This document shows, in pieces, positions 8,293-10,468 of a stretch of DNA of 10,468 bases. Within the stretch, counting starts at the first letter, position 1. The number at the start of each line of letters is the position of its first letter. The translations under genes and the position numbers were made by a program. The notes beneath the pieces are model-generated. The model was given only the letters and a program-made list of their open reading frames with translations, had not been told where the DNA came from and searched no databases. Source of the stretch: Bacteroidales bacterium (GTDB taxonomy: Bacteria > Bacteroidota > Bacteroidia > Bacteroidales > NBLH01); contig JAOZNO010000071.1 of assembly GCA_029933755.1 (NCBI GenBank), forward strand, positions 1 through 10,468. Direction: 5' to 3'.

Positions 8293-9156
8293 ATGAAACG
8301 GATAAAAGCAATCCTTAATTTAACAAAACTCAGTTTAGTAATTTTTCTTACAGCTTATATTTTTTCAGGACAAATTATTGCTCAGGAATATTTAAACAAT
8401 TTTCCGAAACCAAAAAATGGGAATACTTATGTTATTGCACATCGGGGTGTACATAATAACATTCCTGAAAATACACTTGCTGCCTATCAAAAAGCAATTG
8501 ATTTAGGCTGTGATTTTGTTGAGATTGACATTCGTAAAACAAAAGATGGCAAATTTGTTAGTGTACATAATTCTACAGTAGATGCTTATGTTGAAGGTAT
8601 TAAGGGAAAAGTAAGCAGTTTCACTTTGACTGAGTTAAAGCAAATGAATATTGGTAAACGAATAAGTCCAGAATGGGAAAATGAAAGGATTCCAACATTT
8701 GAAGAAATACTGCAATTATGCAAGGGGCAAATTGGAATCTATCTTGATTTGAAAGAACATCTCGCAGATGAATTAATACCTATTATTAAGCGTTATGAGA
8801 TGGAACAGGATATTGTTTGGTATATCCCGGCTTTCTATATGAAAGAAATAAAAAAGGTAAAAAAGAATTGTTACAAATGTATTGTAATGCCCGATCCCGG
8901 AAAAGAAAAGAATATTTCCAGGCTTGTTAAAAAAGTACAGCCTTTTGTTATAGCTACCGATATGAGTAATTTAAACGAAAGTTATGTTAAAACAGCACAT
9001 GAAAATAATTCTAAAGTTTTTACTGATGATGAGGCTGGAAATATAGAAGAATGGAAAAAGATCATAAAATGGGGAACTGATGGAATACAAACAGATCAGC
9101 CTGAAAGATTAATCAAATTTTTAAAGAAACAAAATTTATTAAAATATAAAAATTAA
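8293..9156 (+). CDS. Secreted glycerophosphodiester phosphodiesterase family protein, variant active-site loop
   Basis: Periplasmic or outer-membrane-facing phosphodiesterase with a GDPD TIM barrel. Residues 1-30 form a signal peptide (basic KRIK start, hydrophobic SLVIFLTAYIF, cleavage probably IIA/Q31). GDPD motifs: AHRG (H50-R51), PENT (58-61), E77-x-D79 in VEIDIR, H92 in VSVHNST, IPTFEEIL (133-140), IYLDLK with D152 in place of the usual Glu, and the C-terminal hallmark TDGIQTDQPERL (262-273). Two departures from the usual pattern stand out: HD reads H92-N93, and the common RTT-x-G turn reads AYVEG. Both catalytic His are kept, so it should be active, perhaps with shifted substrate preference. 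The C45-type gene starts six bases after its stop, so the two are surely co-transcribed. A broken copy of its C-terminal coding region lies after that gene, at 10308. Confidence 0.9.
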   Translation: MKRIKAILNLTKLSLVIFLTAYIFSGQIIAQEYLNNFPKPKNGNTYVIAHRGVHNNIPENTLAAYQKAIDLGCDFVEIDIRKTKDGKFVSVHNSTVDAYVEGIKGKVSSFTLTELKQMNIGKRISPEWENERIPTFEEILQLCKGQIGIYLDLKEHLADELIPIIKRYEMEQDIVWYIPAFYMKEIKKVKKNCYKCIVMPDPGKEKNISRLVKKVQPFVIATDMSNLNESYVKTAHENNSKVFTDDEAGNIEEWKKIIKWGTDGIQTDQPERLIKFLKKQNLLKYKN

Positions 9157-9162
9157 AAACAA

Positions 9163-10302
9163 ATGAAAAACTACTTATCAAAATTCAATTTTATTATTGC
9201 ATTATTAGTTTTAGTTTCTTTCGGTTCATGTAAAGAAAATCAAACAAACGAAATAGCTTCAATTGAAAACGTAGAAGGGATTCCGGTTGTAACAGTTAGA
9301 GGCACACCTTATGAAATGGGTTTTCAATTGGGTACAGCACTAAAATCAGATATACAGGAATGTTTACCTGGGTTTTTAAGTTTTGCCCAAGAACAGGATG
9401 CCGAACGATATAGCAATAAACGTCTTGATGAAGCATGGGCTAAAATGCTACCTTATATCGACATCCGATTTATTGAAGAAATGGATGGACTCGCAGAAGG
9501 TTCAGGTATCGATTTAGATATTCTTAGAAGGGCACACATGGTTCCGGTAATTTCTGATTATGCATGTAGCGGTGTAGCAGTTTGGGGTGATGCCACAATA
9601 AGTGGTGATTTATTTCATATCAGAAATCTTGATTATATAAAAGAAGCTCATTTACAGGATTATCCGGCAATTGTAATTTATATTCCTAACAATGGGACTC
9701 CGCACATAAATGTAACATTTGCAGGCTATATCGCATCGCACTCCGGTATGAATGCCAATGGAATAGTATTAGGCGAGAAAGGAGAATCACCAAACTCGGA
9801 TACTCCTTTTAACTATGATGGAATTCATTTTTCCCTTCTTTTTAGGGAGCTTTTATATGAAACAAATAATCTTGATGAAACGGTTGATAGAATTCAAAAG
9901 GCAAAATTGATAAAAAGATACTATCTCTTTGCAAGTGATGGAAAAAAAGAAAGCATTGGAGCTGCTAAATTTCTTGTATCTTCACCAGATGAAATAAAAA
10001 TAAGAACATGGAAAGAAAATGATCCTACGGATACGCTAATTCCTTCATGTCTGCCAAATACAATTTACTACACAATAGATAATAAAAATGCATACTCGCA
10101 TTTAACAAATAATGCAGGTAAATACAATGCTGAAAAAATGATTGAACTATCAAAACTTGTTGCGAATAAGGGAGGAAACCTACTCAATGTAGTTTACAAC
10201 CCTAGTGAATTAGAAATATGGGTAGCCTATGCAAAGGGAAGTGAAGATGCATTCGAACAAGATTATATTAATATCAAAATGAAAGAATTTATATCAAAAT
10301 AA
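9163..10302 (+). CDS. C45-type Ntn amidohydrolase/acyltransferase, predicted lipoprotein
   Basis: Ntn-fold enzyme related to isopenicillin N acyltransferase (peptidase family C45) and more distantly to NAAA/acid ceramidase-type amidases. It would cleave or transfer an acyl amide after self-cleavage. Residues 1-23 are a lipoprotein signal (hydrophobic IIALLVLV, lipobox FGSC, C23). Next come RGTPYEMGFQLG (46-57), EMDGLAEGSGI (106-116), the putative nucleophile C135 in YACSGVAVWG, R154-N155-x-D157 in HIRNLDY, GMNANG (195-200), and a C-terminal VYNPSELEIWVAYAKG block (344-359). At 379 residues, nothing seems missing. Residues after C23 read K-E-N, close to the K-(D/E)2 surface-export signal of Capnocytophaga lipoproteins, so surface display is possible. 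It lies six bases after the secreted GDPD. Substrates of bacterial C45-like lipoproteins are largely unknown; lipid amides or peptides are candidates. Confidence 0.83.
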   Translation: MKNYLSKFNFIIALLVLVSFGSCKENQTNEIASIENVEGIPVVTVRGTPYEMGFQLGTALKSDIQECLPGFLSFAQEQDAERYSNKRLDEAWAKMLPYIDIRFIEEMDGLAEGSGIDLDILRRAHMVPVISDYACSGVAVWGDATISGDLFHIRNLDYIKEAHLQDYPAIVIYIPNNGTPHINVTFAGYIASHSGMNANGIVLGEKGESPNSDTPFNYDGIHFSLLFRELLYETNNLDETVDRIQKAKLIKRYYLFASDGKKESIGAAKFLVSSPDEIKIRTWKENDPTDTLIPSCLPNTIYYTIDNKNAYSHLTNNAGKYNAEKMIELSKLVANKGGNLLNVVYNPSELEIWVAYAKGSEDAFEQDYINIKMKEFISK

Positions 10303-10307
10303 AACAA

Positions 10308-10364
10308 ACAGATGGTATTCAAACAAATTGACCTGAAAAATTAATTGAAAGATTAAATAAAAAA
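10308..10364 (+). pseudogene. Relic of a third GDPD gene (C-terminal end only)
   Basis: The frame starting at 10308 reads TDGIQTN*PEKLIERLNKK, matching the C-terminal hallmark of the upstream secreted GDPD (TDGIQTDQPERLIKFLKKQ, bases 9076-9132) without gaps. By hand count 40 of the 54 bases from 10311 agree. Several differences are silent third-position changes (gga/ggt, ata/att, atc/att) or conservative Arg/Lys swaps, as expected of a diverged paralogue rather than a fresh copy. A TGA (10329-10331) interrupts it, nothing of the catalytic barrel remains, and the frame continues weakly to a stop at 10383. The relic begins five bases after the C45-type stop codon. Confidence 0.72.
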
Positions 10365-10377
10365 ATAAAAAAAAAGC

Positions 10378-10468
10378 ATGAATGATTTTAATTGGTTAGA
10401 CATCCTTGTAATAGTTCTTTATTTTGTGATAATCATTGGATATGGCTTATGGCTTTCCAGAAAGATAA
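10378..10468 (+). CDS. N-terminus of a sodium:solute symporter (SSS/SLC5 family), cut by the window edge
   Basis: Thirty codons are visible from ATG 10378: MNDFNWLDILVIVLYF, followed by VIIIGYGLWLSRKI and the window edge. A short polar N-terminus, then one long hydrophobic helix ending in G-x-G/Y-x-L-W-x-S/A-x-R, is the typical first segment of SSS transporters (SGLT, PutP, SMIT and NanT relatives), which import sugars, inositol, sialic acid or amino acids with Na+. The start is supported by an A-rich leader and by the immediate onset of the helix. The preceding 75-bp spacer holds the GDPD relic, whose frame overlaps this start. The cargo cannot be deduced from 30 residues; it may be the product released by the upstream hydrolases. 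Confidence 0.75.
   Translation, partial: MNDFNWLDILVIVLYFVIIIGYGLWLSRKI

Overview
The window is AT-rich, and every gene I can support lies on the + strand. It looks like a chromosomal catabolic locus from a member of the Bacteroidota. The clues are a Sec signal peptide ending in G/Q, a lipoprotein with a charged stretch after the lipobox Cys, A-rich leaders without Shine-Dalgarno motifs, one match to the Bacteroidota -7 box TAnnTTTG, and the families present. I cannot name the genus. There are no RNA genes, CRISPR arrays, insertion sequences or integration sites that I can support, and no gap between genes exceeds 300 bases.

Layout from left to right: (1) the 3' part of a LacX/YeaD-type aldose 1-epimerase, whose reading frame runs off the left edge; (2) a 207-bp gap with a strong imperfect inverted repeat; (3) a secreted GH38-type alpha-mannosidase of 1097 residues; (4) a 12-TM sugar-porter MFS transporter; (5) a membrane-embedded glycerophosphodiester phosphodiesterase (GDPD) with five predicted N-terminal TM helices and one C-terminal TM helix, the same plan as animal GDE2/GDE3; (6) a 251-bp gap with a candidate promoter; (7) a beta-phosphoglucomutase-like HAD phosphatase; (8) a second, secreted GDPD; (9) six bases later, a lipoprotein C45-type Ntn amidohydrolase/acyltransferase; (10) a short relic of a third GDPD C-terminus with an in-frame stop; (11) the first 30 codons of a sodium:solute symporter, cut by the right edge.

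Taken together, the cell envelope would hold an alpha-mannosidase, two (once probably three) phosphodiesterases and an amidase. The cytoplasm would hold a sugar epimerase and a HAD phosphatase, with two different solute transporters in between. A coherent but unproven reading is salvage of a mannosylated glycerophospholipid or its deacylated head group, such as phosphatidylinositol mannosides, GPI-type glycans, glycerophosphoinositol or N-acyl-ethanolamine phospholipids. Family assignments are firm; the joint substrate is inference. There is no SusC/SusD pair and no regulator in the window.
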